Notes under the pieces: generated by a model
The model's database searches: none
The model's input: the letters and a program-made list of their open reading frames with translations, nothing else
What the model was told of the DNA's origin: nothing
Source: Kalmusia sp. IMI 367209
Taxonomy: Eukaryota > Ascomycota > Dothideomycetes > Pleosporales > Didymosphaeriaceae
Direction of reading: 5' to 3'
Length of the DNA: 64,000 nucleotides
Assembly (NCBI GenBank): GCA_027946365.1
Contig: JAPEUQ010000008.1
Location: forward strand, 744,001 to 808,000
Translations under genes and position numbers: made by a program
Part shown: positions 32,272 through 44,115 of the stretch, in pieces
How the letters are laid out: each line of letters begins with the position of its first letter
Position numbering within the stretch: the first letter of the stretch is position 1

Positions 32272-32787
32272 ATGACCAAGAAAAAGTCCGAGAGCAGGTC
32301 CAGCGGCCCCGCCGGGGTTAAGAGTCGCAACAAAACCAAAATTTTCTACATGTATTCGTTTTGGAACAACGACGTCGCGACCGCTGTTCAACCTTTTATC
32401 AAGAGCATCAAATTCCACCGTGGGCCCAGCGGCAACGACGCCATCAAGGAGTGGCATACGCATGTGATGGGGAGATTCACCTGCACGGACCAGGATTGCT
32501 ACAACAATGGTTGGAGCAGCAAGAAGGTCTCAATCGTGATCCGGAAATATTCGGGCAATGAATACAATGCCGTTGTCTATAACCAACGGTGCGACAAATG
32601 CGATTGTCTTGGTGATTTGTTCCTTGACAAAGATTCATACATAGACCGTGTTGCCTATCGGCTGAAAAAGTGGGCAGGGGTCAAGGTAGAGGTACCATTT
32701 CATGATGGTAAGAGGGGACCGCCGCATAGGGACGACCTATGTGAGGGCTGCAAGTTGGGCATTTGTCATGCGGGAGGTTCCTTCTAG
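32272..32787 (+). CDS. 3CxxC-type zinc-binding protein
   Basis: 171 residues from the Met in MTKKKSESRSSGPAG, the likely start because the upstream open frame is not protein-like. After a basic tail comes WHTHVMGRFTCTDQDCYNNG WSSKKVSIVIRK, then YNQRCDKCDCLGDLFLD, then DDLCEGCKLGICHAGG. Three CxxC-type pairs plus HxxGxF match the zf-3CxxC domain (PF13695), shared with animal receptor-transporting proteins and yeast relatives. It binds zinc and may assist protein trafficking or act in the nucleus; its function in fungi is not settled. No signal peptide or membrane helix. It stands alone in a gene-poor stretch. Confidence 0.75.
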   Translation: MTKKKSESRSSGPAGVKSRNKTKIFYMYSFWNNDVATAVQPFIKSIKFHRGPSGNDAIKEWHTHVMGRFTCTDQDCYNNGWSSKKVSIVIRKYSGNEYNAVVYNQRCDKCDCLGDLFLDKDSYIDRVAYRLKKWAGVKVEVPFHDGKRGPPHRDDLCEGCKLGICHAGGSF

Positions 32788-34528
32788 TTTGGTAAGATGT
32801 TCGTTTTTCAGACTCAAAGATCATAGTTGCTAACCTTGGTTATAGATGACTCCCACCCTCCTGTTTCGTCATAAGTGCTGCGGGTCACTGGTCTACGACA
32901 CTTGAAGTATATCATCACGGAACCCGGCCTTGACACCCGTTGGAACAGCTTTTTCTTCTACCTGGAATGTTGGCGGATCTTGATGTAGTTCCTACTTTGA
33001 TTACTGTAAGACAATTAGGGGCGAGGAAAGTCTTCTGGTTATTTGATATGGTAGCAGTGATTCCCATCTCGGAGCAGACTGGTGTAGAAGTAAGGCAATT
33101 AAGTAGTGTTGGTTGCAAGATATTCTGACAGTCATTCTTGCTATGCAGCCTTTAATACTACCTAAAAGAAAATGATGATATTACTCGTATCTACTCATAC
33201 CTCTGGCATGTCATAATACTGGAGAGCAGTCTTGCAGCTGACGAGGAAACACATTGCCGTCCTATTTGCAGATGGCAAACGATTGGTTTACAGGGTGGCC
33301 GAGCGTCCACACTGCAAGATGTATACTGCCTATCTCGTATATCGACTTAGATGCTCGGTCATACTTATGGGAGTATCGTCTCACGGTTGTCTCGTGAGAG
33401 GTAGTAATGCGCCCGCGGCGTGAAAGTGTTTTCGCTCGACGTTGCGGTCCTAGCCTGTCATTAAAACAAAATGCGTAGCTACGCTCTTTTGATAATCAGC
33501 ACAGTGATTCACCTGTGCACTCAGCCTGTTTTGCCTGCCGGAACTGTACAGAGTACTGAAGGTGAACAAAGACGCGAGTCAGTCATGTAAACCTAAGACG
33601 CGAAGGTTGACTCGTTAGGCTCTTGGTATCCCTGCAGCCACCAACGAACTACCCCTCATTCACAATCCAATCCCCTGTGCTGTCGATTCGTATATGACAT
33701 TTCTTTTTAAGATGCTTCACCTTAGTTTCTGATCGAGTGATTTCTTTAAGCTGTGTTGCGTGCAACGGCGCAATAAGTCAATGCGAAGTCCCTATACGAT
33801 CCTACGACTTCGTTCATGCACTGGAGCCCCGCCTGGTTAATACCACGATGAAACGAAGAATGATAGACATGATGCATCGTATCTTAAGGTGTAGACGATC
33901 ATTGATACCAATATCGAATAATACCAATATCTAATCCTAGATTCGAAGCGTTATTTTCTTTTGAAGGGCGAGCCTCAACTTGGCTCATGAGGCTTAGGTC
34001 CAAGCCGGTGTGATTCGGCGACAGCCGTCAATCCTTATCACCGCCCAGTATCATTTCGCGACAATGTCAGCTCATAACAGGGATCGAGTTGATGGCTTCG
34101 CGAGCCGCTCCTTTTCTTCAGCCCCTTCGCCGCCACGTCCCAGCAATCCCACACCACATCAGTGAACATCAATAGAAACGACCTGAGCATCCACCAACTG
34201 ATTGGGCTCATGTTCCTGTTTCCGACCCTTTGGACTCGGGAGATACCCCCACGTGGAAATTGCCGTCTCGCAGGATCAAGCCAGCCGGATACGACCAATA
34301 GCCCGTCTTATTCGAAAAGCTTATTGCATCCCAAAGCGGAAATGATTGATGTTTCGACATGCAAATCCTGGTCTGTGGTTCATGCACGCGCACAAACACT
34401 CCCGCCAAAGGATCATGTTGGCCCCCTCGTTCAAGAATGTCGCCAGTGCTGAATCCTCTTAAGGGTGGGCCAGACCCAAGAGCGCGGCTGCGCTGGTGCA
34501 TCATCCATCCGCCCGTCTACTCGCCGCT
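32788..34528. other. gene-free stretch
   Basis: About 1.7 kb with scattered short ORFs only; nothing supported. The end nearest 34529 presumably carries that gene's promoter. Confidence 0.35.
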
Positions 34529-35733
34529 ATGAAGTTGGTACAATTGCAGGTACCAGTTATTGTTGTGTGTGCTTTGTCCGCGTTGATTGCGACGTTTGCG
34601 ATTGTGTGTCGCGTATGGGCGCGCGCGCTGACGCGTAAGAGATGGCAGGCGAACGACTGGTTGATGGTGGTGGCATATGTATGTAACTCACGGCAGCTGC
34701 GAATGTAGACACACCTAATAGAGACAGATCGCGATGCTAGGCGAGCTTATTGACGCAGTTGTGTTCGTATTCGTGCAATTCTATGGCGTTCACATCGCAA
34801 ATGTACCATTCTCTATCATCAAGCAAATGAAACGACATCCTGAGGTATTAATTTTTACTGCCAATCCTATCACCACGGCTAATGAGAACGCAGAGCCGCT
34901 ACATACTTACCAGCATGGCGCTGACTGCGAGCGCATTCTGCAATATGTCAATTACTCAGCTCTACACGACATTGTTTCCACACACGCGTTTTCGCATTGC
35001 GTGTCGTGTCCTGCTCGTCTTGACAGCTTCATACTACGTCAGCTTCATGGTAGTGCAATTTTTCTCCTGCCCCCAGAAGATGGACAATGCACTCGCCATG
35101 GCGCAAAAGTGCGCTGAGAACAGTAAAACTATTTGGGTGGGAGCAAGCGCGGGGTCGATTTGCATCGATATGGCAAACGTGATACTACCGATGCCGCTTC
35201 TCTGGCGCTTGAATGTCGAGTTCGAAAAAAAGGTTCGATTGACGCTGCTATTTGGCCTCGGCTTCTTGTAAGTGACAGTAATGGCTGATGATAAAGTATG
35301 TTTCAGCTAATGACAGAACAGCATTGTCGGCCTTTCGGCTGTGCGAATGTATCTATACAGACACATGGATGCGAACGACTGGACCTATCACACCGGACGC
35401 ATCATTCTCTTTAACGGACCGGAGCCGGCCCTAGGTATACTTGCGGGTTGCTTACCGGTTATGTCGCCTTGTCTCCGCGTCATATCGAACAAAATCAAGA
35501 GCTACAGATCATGCAAAGCGACAGATGAAGAGAGTATGAACATGCGCCAGTCTGAACACCCGCCAACCATTGGCCACACAAAGAGAGTCTCGTTGAGGGC
35601 CATGGGGCTTGGAAGTGCAGCGAGTGAAGGATTTGACAGACTAGAAAGTCAGACTAATATCGTTCCACTGACCAGTGTCACCATTACTGCTATTGGTAAA
35701 GAAAAAAAAGAGGAAGTGACACCTGTTTCATGA
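34529..35733 (+). CDS. rhodopsin-like seven-helix membrane protein (SAT4/PF20684 type)
   Basis: Four exons (34529-34678, 34728-34844, 34894-35267, 35322-35733) in consistent phase, 350 residues. Membrane helices follow the pattern of the fungal rhodopsin/SAT4 family: VIVVCALSALIATFAIVCR, then ARALTRKRWQANDWLMVVAY, later SYYVSFMVVQFFSCP, IWVGASAGSICIDMANVILP MPLLWRLNVEFEKKVRL, and GLSAVRMYLYR. Family hallmarks present are R-W--NDWL after helix 1, a Cys before helix 4, and DMANVILPMPLLWRL. The C-tail is Ser/Thr-rich and cytosolic. Members are often wrongly named after satratoxin clusters; some (PTH11-like) are surface receptors. No CFEM domain is present, and the ligand is unknown. Confidence 0.85.
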
Positions 35734-36350
35734 TACCTTAGTGAGCGTTCTCTAATAATACCATAATAATCATGAATCCTACGAGATACACTAACAGACA
35801 CTGGATTTCTTGCACATTCACCAACAATGGAGATATGAACATGTCTTGCCAAATACATATAACAAGGTGAACTACGCGAAAGCTTCGCTTTAACGAGTAC
35901 CCCCAACGTCATATAGCATCGCCCACCTCTCGAGATAGCTGCACCTGAGTGCCATAGCATAAATCACTTCATCCCCGTCCTAGGTAATCGGGACTGTTTG
36001 TCTGTTTCGCGACTGCGTTCAGAAGTTGGGCAGAGTGTTGATGGGTGGCCAAGCCGAAGCAAGACCGGCGCGGGCATCGTGAATTCTGGTATAAGTCACC
36101 CCACCATACATTAATGCATCTGTCTTGATATGCGAGAACGCCAAACGAATCGGCAAGAAGAATGGAGGCGATAGCGATTGCAAAACTGCTTTCGCTATGC
36201 TAAAACATAGCCACAAACCCGAATGAATCGAGAACGCCGGGTGTTACCCTATTATACACAATACCAAACGCTAATAGCCTGAGACCGTGCTTTAATTCTG
36301 TTTCAGCTGAGGACATCGCATCGATTAGAGTTCACGCTGCAGTAACCCAC
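35734..36350. other. intergenic, nothing identified
   Basis: 617 bp between convergent stops; no supported feature. Confidence 0.35.
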
Positions 36351-36755
36351 CTACTGATCCTTCGGAAACTTGAGCGCTGCCACGAAATCCCGGACCATTT
36401 CCTCTAGGAGGAACATCACGCCCTCGTGCGTCATCTCGGCGAGTGGCTTGCCGTTTACAAGGCTGCACATGCGGGCTTCCCTAACTGATTGTTAGTACTG
36501 TATTGTGTAGTAGGTCACTCCATAAGACGCTTTGCGATGGTCGATTATTCTATAGATCAGTACTTACCAAGGTGCGGTGTCGCCGCCGGAAGCCCTCGCT
36601 TGAATCCAGCTTATGAAGGCCTCCTCGTAGAACGGGTAGCCACTGGGACTTAGATCGGCCCGGAGAGCCTCGAGCGCGAGGTCGAAGTTAGTAATTTTCG
36701 TCAGCATGGGCGCGCTCGGTTGCATCTGCCGGACCCTGCGCTGGTTGGATGGCAT
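36351..36755 (-). CDS. small two-exon protein, unknown function
   Basis: Exons 36568-36755 and 36351-36480 join across an 87 bp intron (GTAAGT; CTAAC-like branch point; TTAG). The join restores Trp and gives 105 residues from MPSNQRRVRQMQ, or 123 from an in-frame Met at 36809. The first exon ends in FYEEAFISWIQARASGGDTA. The second reads EARMCSLVNGKPLAEMTHEG and VMFLLEEMVRDFVAALKF, a good amphipathic helix. There is no signal peptide, membrane segment or Cys pattern. I do not recognise the family. Strong splice signals and continuous protein-like composition in both exons argue that it is real. Confidence 0.6.
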
Positions 36756-37061
36756 GGCGATTGTGTATTGAGAGCGTACTTGAAGGATGTTGCTAAGTTG
36801 AGTTGACAATTGACCGAGTTTGTAGGACGGAGAAATTGATATTTGAGGCAGCGTACTTAGAATGGGCAGGTAGTAGAGGTGAATGTAGATTGCTCGACAA
36901 TAGTTACAATAGGAACAATAGCAATCATGCTTCAGTACTGCAAACTAACTAGCCTAAGTGGCCTGAATAGTACAATAAGAACACGCCATAGATATATTGT
37001 CCGCTAATACCCCATGATGCACGATACACAATAGTGATATCTCCTCTAATGTATGAAACTC
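36756..37061. other. intergenic, nothing identified
   Basis: About 300 bp between the small gene's start and the stop of the F-box gene; no feature seen beyond the presumed promoter. Confidence 0.35.
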
Positions 37062-38696
37062 TCACCAATCTGTTTGGTCTTCGCGCAAGTCATCTTGATA
37101 AGTCATATAACCCTTGAATCGCTCTTCGTAGTCACCCAAAAACCCCATCTTAGGCAGTTCCTTTGGAGTCACATTGATCCATTCTACTCCCTGCCCTTCA
37201 GCAATAGCTTGAACCTCTTGACCTAATTCTCCGTCTTTGTGGAGGCTCGAATGCACAACCATGCTTTCGAGGCTTTTCAGTCTCTTATTTCTGTCTTCGC
37301 TCAAACCATTGCACAACACCTTTACGCCACGAAAGTTTGCCTCACACGGGGCGCAACTAAGGACTAACTTGCGGATGCTTGGGCATAGAATATGTCCTAA
37401 AGGATTTTCGCACTCAGCGTGTTGGTCATTCTCGCCCGTTTTGACCAGAAAGAACAGCTCGACGTTAATCTCTAATATCTCGAGCAAAATAAATTCGTTG
37501 AGGTTTGTCACAGCCAGATCTCCGGGAATCCGGTTGAAATGGCCAACAATCGCAAGCTCCCTAAGCGTACGTCCCACAGCATTAGCTATTGCTTCAACAA
37601 AATCGTTAGCTTCCATTTGATGCCCTTCGCTATGATATTTGAAAACCTCTAGGGAATGGCAACGGCCGAGCATCGCTGCAATGCTTTCGATAGTACCCCA
37701 TGTGTATGTCATCTCCAGTCTCCGAAGATGAATCGAATGGAAGGGATCATATACGGCGTATAGAGGAAATCTAGTCGGTATCCATGTCGGAGTAGTACGA
37801 GCAGAAGTTACACATGCTGTATGAAGTCGTGGTAGGCGCAGGAAGACATCCAATGCAGCCATCGAAGGCATCAAACCCGAATTATGATTTGGAAAGCAAG
37901 GGTCGAGGTACTCGAGTTTCGCTAACGGGCGGTAAGGGACATGTGCGGTTGCTGTGGCATGTCTAGCATTTGATATTTTGCTTTGGAGTGGTGGTACAGC
38001 AGAATCCTTCATAGCCACATCCATACGTTCACTCGTGAATTCTTGCGCGTTATCGGAAAGTTTATCTAGTAGCCTTATCAGGCGACGTTTGAGGCGACCC
38101 GACGGGCCCCTTCTTGATCGTATAGTATGAGACCAGGATTGATTAAGTTTGAGTACACGGAGGCTCGGAAAAAGCATGAATATCGTGGCTGAGTTGAACA
38201 ATACTGGACGGCTGTGCAGTTGTTGGTCTTGCCCATGGAGATTCAGAAGCTCTATCCGAAGCTCACTTTTCCATTCGTCCACGCTGAATATGTTCGTCTC
38301 TTCTAAAAATACCCCGACTTGATCGATAGCATACTCCAGCACCTGTTCTACTATCTCATCGCTTTTCCACAACGCCAGCTCTTCGCTGAGTCTAGCTCTA
38401 GCTTCCATGACCTCGTGTTTCTCCCTACGATCCCAGAGACTGATGCTCTGCACATACTCGGCGGCCAGTGGGTCTTTGGTAATCTGGCGAAGAAAGTAAA
38501 AGAGATCATCCCGATATGGGCCTTGATTAGACCAAGTACTATACTCGGAGCGGTACCGATTGTGTTTGTCGATGCTAAGCTTACATTTTAAGAAAATCGC
38601 CTTGCAGGCAATAGCGAAAGCTTCGACCGTGCATGGCAACAGGTAGGACGCTATTTCCTCAGTCAACTCAGCCGGCAGGTCAAGAATCGTCGCCAT
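37062..38696 (-). CDS. F-box domain protein
   Basis: Intronless, 544 residues. The N-terminal 45 residues are an F-box (ILDLPAELTEEIASYLLPCT, then AIACKAIFL), the Skp1-binding helix set. The remainder shows leucine-rich-like spacing (LFPSLRVLKLNQSW, SIHLRRLEMTYTWG, TLRELAIVGHFNRIPG, SIRKLVLSCAPCEANFRG), so the C-terminal part is probably a substrate-binding solenoid. The expected role is adaptor of an SCF ubiquitin ligase. The target is unknown; such genes are abundant and fast evolving in filamentous ascomycetes. Confidence 0.8.
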   Translation of the reverse strand: MATILDLPAELTEEIASYLLPCTVEAFAIACKAIFLKCKLSIDKHNRYRSEYSTWSNQGPYRDDLFYFLRQITKDPLAAEYVQSISLWDRREKHEVMEARARLSEELALWKSDEIVEQVLEYAIDQVGVFLEETNIFSVDEWKSELRIELLNLHGQDQQLHSRPVLFNSATIFMLFPSLRVLKLNQSWSHTIRSRRGPSGRLKRRLIRLLDKLSDNAQEFTSERMDVAMKDSAVPPLQSKISNARHATATAHVPYRPLAKLEYLDPCFPNHNSGLMPSMAALDVFLRLPRLHTACVTSARTTPTWIPTRFPLYAVYDPFHSIHLRRLEMTYTWGTIESIAAMLGRCHSLEVFKYHSEGHQMEANDFVEAIANAVGRTLRELAIVGHFNRIPGDLAVTNLNEFILLEILEINVELFFLVKTGENDQHAECENPLGHILCPSIRKLVLSCAPCEANFRGVKVLCNGLSEDRNKRLKSLESMVVHSSLHKDGELGQEVQAIAEGQGVEWINVTPKELPKMGFLGDYEERFKGYMTYQDDLREDQTDW

Positions 38697-39883
38697 CGTG
38701 TACTAGTGTGGTGAATGACTCGTGCGCCATTAGAGGGTGGATGAATAGTGGGGTAAGATCTGATCCAGAGAGTCGATGTCATAGCGACCTCGAGTAGCTT
38801 GGCAACAGCACGTGATTAGTTTTGGAAGTCCGAAATGTCGACATTAATTTTTTTTGGATGTGAGGAACAGTTCTGCGCTTTGGCCACAACACTGCATCAA
38901 GGTTTCACCTAGTCGGGGGTCGATTGCAATTAGACGGGGATATGCGGCCAACAGAGACAAGCGGCACTCGAGCCGTCTCATTGTAAACCGCGGTACAAGC
39001 GAAGAACCATCACGCAGCTTTGTGCCGCGCACACCAAAGGCGCATTCGATGTTAATGCACATTCAATGCGATTTGAATCAAGACTCTGCAATAAGCCGAA
39101 GGCGCTGCAACGTGCTGTGTGTCACTTCTTCGCAGTTTATTCTCTCACAGCGCACTCCCAGCAACAAGACTCGCGAAAGGCTACGACTCTTCGGACAACA
39201 TGAGTCTGTTAGGCACTCGGAAGCTTTTGTACCTTTACATCGTTCGCCATTGCTATTGCGCAAACAGGGATCCCGATGCACGACGCGCATAATAGATCCT
39301 CGTCCGCAGCCTCTCCCATGGAAGCTTCAGCTCATGGCGCTTCAGCACACGACCTCTCGTACCGTGGAAACACCACAGTAATCGACACTTTTTGCCCGAA
39401 ATTGCCTTGCTAGGAAGGTTGCAAGATTGCAAGGCCCATGTCGTGGTTGACGAGCCCACGTCATGTTGCAACGGTGCGCATTGCTGTTTGGTAGCGAGGC
39501 GTGGGTGGAGATTGTGAGGCAATAAACTTGCGGTGGGCTGGTGGCTATAAATAACACGCTTGTGCGACTAGACCAGCGACGCACTTTTGGGCTGTACAAA
39601 GACAATTTTGGGGATTGCTGTCGCCTGTACGGTTTACATATGTGGTAGACATTTTCCTAGACGAATGGGCGGGGACAATGGCCGGAGAGAACGCCGACTC
39701 GGAAATGTGGTGACCGTGAGGAGGCTGACGGTATACCCCTCTGCGGGGTAAGGATACCAACTGTACATCAACCTCGTCTCGAGGTTCACAATGAAGTCGG
39801 AATGGAGATACTTCCAGCTATATATCGAATGGGAACAGCAACAGAGATTATCATCTTGAAAAACAGAATACAGAGGTATCATT
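38697..39883. other. intergenic with divergent promoters
   Basis: About 1.2 kb between the divergent F-box and dehydrogenase genes. Open frames up to 175 codons occur on both strands, but none shows protein-like composition or a domain. Confidence 0.35.
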
Positions 39884-41419
39884 ATGACTAGCCTTTCGAC
39901 TAAGCTGGCCGCTCTCGAGGATGCTGGCAAACCAATTCAAGTTGGCATTATTGGGGCTGGGAAGTTCGGATCGATGTAGTACGTATAGCAATTCATGTTT
40001 ACATGTTTAAATAAGCCTGTGGAGAAGGGACGACTAAGTGAGGCTTGTGGAAGTCGAAGAATATAGTCTTGTTCTTCCATCTCACACACTTGGTAAAGCT
40101 ACTAATGCAGGACAAGTATATCACAAGCCCATCGTACAAAAGGCATCCGTCTAGCCGCAATTGCCGACCTTTCATCAGACCGAGCCCTCTCATCGCTCCA
40201 AAGAACCGGCTTTCCCCCATCCAAATACGACACCAACCTCTCCCTCCTTGAAGGCCTGGCGCAAGACAAAACCGTCATCACCACTGACTCTGCTTCCTTG
40301 ATAGCTACCCCCGGAATCGATGTCATCCTTGAAGTAACCGGCAATCCCACTGCAGGCGTCCGCCACGCACTTCTATGCTGCGAGCACAAGAAACACATCG
40401 TAATGATCAACGTGGAAGCCGACGTCCTTGCCGGGCCTCTGCTGACACGCAAGGCCCAAGAAGCCGGGATCATCTATTCGATGGCATACGGTGATCAGCC
40501 AGCTCTCATTGCTGAATTAGTAGATTGGGCACGTACAGCAGGATTCGATGTTGTCTGTGCAGGTAAGGGAACCAAGCATCTGCCCCAGTATCATTATTCG
40601 ACTCCAGACACGGTATGGGACTATTACGGGTTCACTAAAGAGCAGCTCTCAACTGGGGACTTCAATCCGCAGATGTTCAACTCATTCCTTGACGGCACGA
40701 AATCTGCGCTTGAGATGGCCGCCGTGGCAAACGGCTGCGGGCTCACGCCGCCGTCGGACGGTCTTGCCTTCCCGCCCTGTGGAACACACGATCTGCCTCA
40801 AGTTCTCAAACCACGCAGCGAGGGCGGGCAGTTGGAGAGCAAAGGCACGGTTGAAGTAGTAAGCTGTCTTGAGAAAGATGGACGCGCCGTCGTCGGTGAT
40901 CTGCGCTGGGGCGTCTACGTCGTCATCGAAGCGCCGGGAGATTACCAGCGTGACTGCTTCGCGCAATACGGGATCAAGACCGATGATAGTGGGCGCTATG
41001 CTGCCCAATTCAAGCCCTACCACCTCATCGGCCTTGAGCTTGGGATCTCTATTGCGTCAATTATGCTGCGGGCTGAACCAACTGGGCAGACGCGCACGTG
41101 GGCCGGTGATGTCGTGGCTACAGCAAAAAGGAACTTGAAGGCGGGCGAGAAGCTGGATGGGGAGGGCGGGTTCATGGTATATGGGAGGTTGATGCGGGCC
41201 GAGGATTCTTTGGGAATTGAGGGCCTACCAATAGGATTGGCGCACGGCCTTATCCTAAAGCGGAATGTAGGCAAGGATGAGGGCTTAAGCTGGAAGGATG
41301 TTGAATTTAGTGAAAAGAGTCAAGCGGTGGCTGTAAGGAGGGAGATGGACAATATCCATAGGAAGGAATTTGAAGCGGCTGGAAAGCTTAAAGGGACCAT
41401 GAGGCCGAATGAAGTATAA
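39884..41419 (+). CDS. NAD(P)-dependent dehydrogenase with C-terminal SAF-type domain
   Basis: Two exons (39884-39975 and 40111-41419) split by a 135 bp intron inside the dinucleotide-binding region; the acceptor after ACTAATGCAG gives the right phase, with a nearby alternative. About 466 residues. The Rossmann start is IQVGIIGAGKFGSM, continuing as KGIRLAAIADLSSDRA and PGIDVILEVTGNPTAGVRHA, then IVMINVEADVLAGPLL, as in homoserine-dehydrogenase-like oxidoreductases. The C-terminal third (VVATAKRNLKAGEKLDGEGG followed by FMVYGRL) is the SAF domain. Bacterial relatives sit in sugar-acid and tetronate pathways; the fungal substrate is unknown. It converges on the intradiol dioxygenase gene. Confidence 0.82.
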
Positions 41420-41726
41420 GACATTCAGGTACAGTAATTGAACCCGAGGTATTGTATTTCGACGAATGGTTCACCGTGTGATAGATCTGAAAATACCGAA
41501 AGGAGGCGAGAAGGCGCGAAAGGTGGAAACAGAGTCAACGCAAATGGGTATTTTCAGTCTATAGACGTCTAAATATGAACAAGAACAGACTAGGTAGCTA
41601 TGGAATGTAAAAGTGGTGACATATGACTATTGAACCACTTGCTCAGCGAAGGAAACCACCATACAAGGTTTTACATGAGAGAACTTAGTTCACAGTATGT
41701 ACAGAGATGTTAAGGGTAGCACCAAT
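41420..41726. other. intergenic, convergent 3' ends
   Basis: 307 bp between convergent stops; presumably 3' UTRs. Confidence 0.4.
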
Positions 41727-43370
41727 CTAAGGACGTTGATCCTGCTTTTGCTGCTTCTGCCCTGTGAATTGCTTTTTTTGGGCCTGCTGCTGAGGGGCAC
41801 CACCTTGCCCTTGCTGCCCCTTTTGACTCTGTTGCTGACCAGGCTGCTGACCATTGCTAGGCTTGCTGGAAGGTCGAGCTCCTCCGGAAGGACGTAAAAT
41901 AGAGGAAACCTCGCTAGTAGTGCTGCTAGAAGTACTAGACTCAGCAGCAGTGCTGGAGACGGTAACGAGAGTAGATGCAGTGCTGGAGATAACAGTCTCA
42001 GCAGCTTCAGAAGCAGTACCGCTGGAAAGGTCTGTGGGAGCGGCACCGGAAGGAATAGCACCAGAAGGCATAGCACCAGAAGGCATAGTTCCATTGGTTC
42101 CATTACCACCGGGAGCACCGCCTCCAGAGAACGAGCTATCGCCATTGGCAACACCGCCATCCTCGTAGTAGGTCGCAGCAACAGCGTAGTATTCATCCTC
42201 TGAGTGATCAGCGCTCGCGTTGATACCAATCTGGATCCAGGCAAGCAGACCGTCTGCAGCGGTATCGCCAAGATAGACAAACTCGGGAAAGGGGTCGTAT
42301 GAGTCATCAGCCTGTAGGACGCTCCACATGTCCTCATCGTTGGTGGTTCTGTCGACGGTGTTGGTATTATATGGTTCGACTGCTTCGACCTCAGTGATCA
42401 GGTCTTCGGGATAGAAAAGCTGGCCAATGTGGGTAACCGCGCCGCCTTCGGTGGTGGCATTATCACGAACGGTCACATTGGACTTGGTGAGCAAGTGAGT
42501 ATGCGTGGCGCGTCCCTGGTAGTGGCCCGGGAAAATAGTCTCGAATGCTACGACACCGTCTTCGTCGGTTTCCTGAATGCCGCGGAGGAAGGTAGTGTCC
42601 AGGCCTGCTTGACCTGATTCGACGCCGCTACGTATCGGTTAGTATGAGCTCATGTTTTGAGGTCAGCATATTTGCTTACGAATAAACACCAGTAGCGTTG
42701 CAATTCCAGACATCGACATAGAGACCTTGGACGGGCTCGCAGGTCTCAATATCGATATATTGCACGTCGAGATAGAGATCGACACCAGCCTGACCCTCCT
42801 TGACATCTTTGCGGACAAGCTCACCGAGGACGTAGTATGGCCCGGCAGTGATTTCTGGCGCGAGGATGCAGGAAGTGTTTGCGGCGAAAATGGTACTAGC
42901 GTCGGTGTTCGGAGTGAAGTCAACGCTTCCAGTCATGTTACTGGAGATTTTAGCTAAGCTACTAGGTCTGGACAGAAGCATGATCACTTACTGGTTGACG
43001 GTCTCAAACTCCTGAAGATCGGCTAGATCACGACGAAGCTTCTTGGAATCTAATAAGATATCAGCACTTAATTACTAGAACGCATGACCGAGACACTTTT
43101 GAACTTACTGACTTGGATGCCGCGCTTTTCGCGCAGTTCATTCAGCGCTTGCGCACGTCGCGTCACAGATCTTGCCATGAGGTCACGGTGCTTGATAGAG
43201 TTCTGGCAGGCACCGAGCGAGCGCTTGGCAGCAGCAGCACGCAACTGACGAGCATCTATCTGTCGCTTGATATGATGGTGATCATGTTTCTCGCCAGGGT
43301 GAGCGATAGTCAACCCTAGAAGAGAGGACGCAGCCAGCGCAGTGCTAACGGTGGATACAAAGTTCACCAT
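41727..43370 (-). CDS. secreted intradiol ring-cleavage dioxygenase with low-complexity C-tail
   Basis: Four exons, introns near 43073-43105, 42958-42992 and 42634-42677, all with GTAAGT/GTAAGC donors and phase kept. A signal peptide (MVNFVSTVSTALAASSLLGL) is followed by HPGEKHDHHHIKRQ and a helical linker. The catalytic domain carries the Fe(III) ligand pattern: Tyr in EITAGPYYVLGELVRKD, then VDVWNCNATGVYS, then FPGHYQGRATHTHLLTK with Tyr, Arg and two His. The family opens catechols between the hydroxyls to muconates; secreted fungal members are linked to lignin or plant phenol breakdown. From about residue 330 the chain turns into Gly/Ser/Pro and then Gln/Lys repeats (GAMPSGAIPSGAAP; QKGQQGQGGAPQQQAQKK), possibly cell-wall associated. 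Starting at the Met at 43370 places the signal peptide correctly. Confidence 0.9.
42045..42092 (-). repeat. tandem PSGA(M/I) coding repeat in the dioxygenase tail
   Basis: About three copies of a 15 bp unit encoding MPSGA/IPSGA within the low-complexity tail. It may be length-variable between strains. Confidence 0.6.
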
Positions 43371-44115
43371 GATGAAAGCGAAAGGAACAATCCTCACGTA
43401 AGTGAAAGTAAAAACGAAAGTGCAAAGGCGATGGACGAGCGAATGCAAAAGTTGAAACGAAAGGTTGGATCGTGATGATGGACTTCAATAACTGGAAGGC
43501 TAGAGTGGTCTTATAGCTCACAAGACGGTTCTACTGCCCTACCCTATCCCCAAGATCTGTATCAGAGACCTCGTCATCACGAGTGACGCGGCAGTTGCCC
43601 CTCAATTGAAGGGGTAGTCGACACATTCGGCTTTTCCGCCGTAGACTTGTGGCTCAGCAAGGTCATAGCGGCAGTGGAAAATCGTCAAAACAGACCGACC
43701 GCGGAACATCGTTTCGACAGAAATCCAATCAGGTCGAGCCCATTTGTGGCTTACGAATTGCGCGTCCATCGGAATCTTGCTTGCCAGTGTGCGTGTTTCT
43801 GAGGCTGTTGAAACAACGGGAAGGGTCAGTGCTCGGGCCGACACGCGTTAGCATCACTTTTAGCTCATAAGCGATACCGCTTTTGCGGGAAATCTGGGGG
43901 CATTTGCAACAAAAATGATTTGATTTGCTAGAACGAACTTCATTCCTTTCTTGGCGCTTGAAAGTCGTCGCAAGCTTTCTTCCAAGCTCATGCTGCAGGC
44001 TTGTGCTGGTATCTGCGTGAACCTTCGATTGATGAGCTAATGACAGTCCAAGAATTCTCCGAGGTCTCGAAGTGCGCTTGACAATCGTGCTCGGTTCAAG
44101 CCAACTTCAATTGTT
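43371..44115. other. intergenic, nothing firm
   Basis: 745 bp upstream of the dioxygenase. An 80-codon minus-strand ORF at 43602-43844 shows no domain and is left out. Confidence 0.35.

Noticed and set aside
38854..39381. 175-codon + strand ORF
   Set aside because: No conserved motif, Arg/Ser-rich random composition, and overlapping frames on the other strand are equally long.
43602..43844. 80-codon minus-strand ORF upstream of the dioxygenase
   Set aside because: Reads moderately well but has no start context, domain or splice partner that would make a gene.
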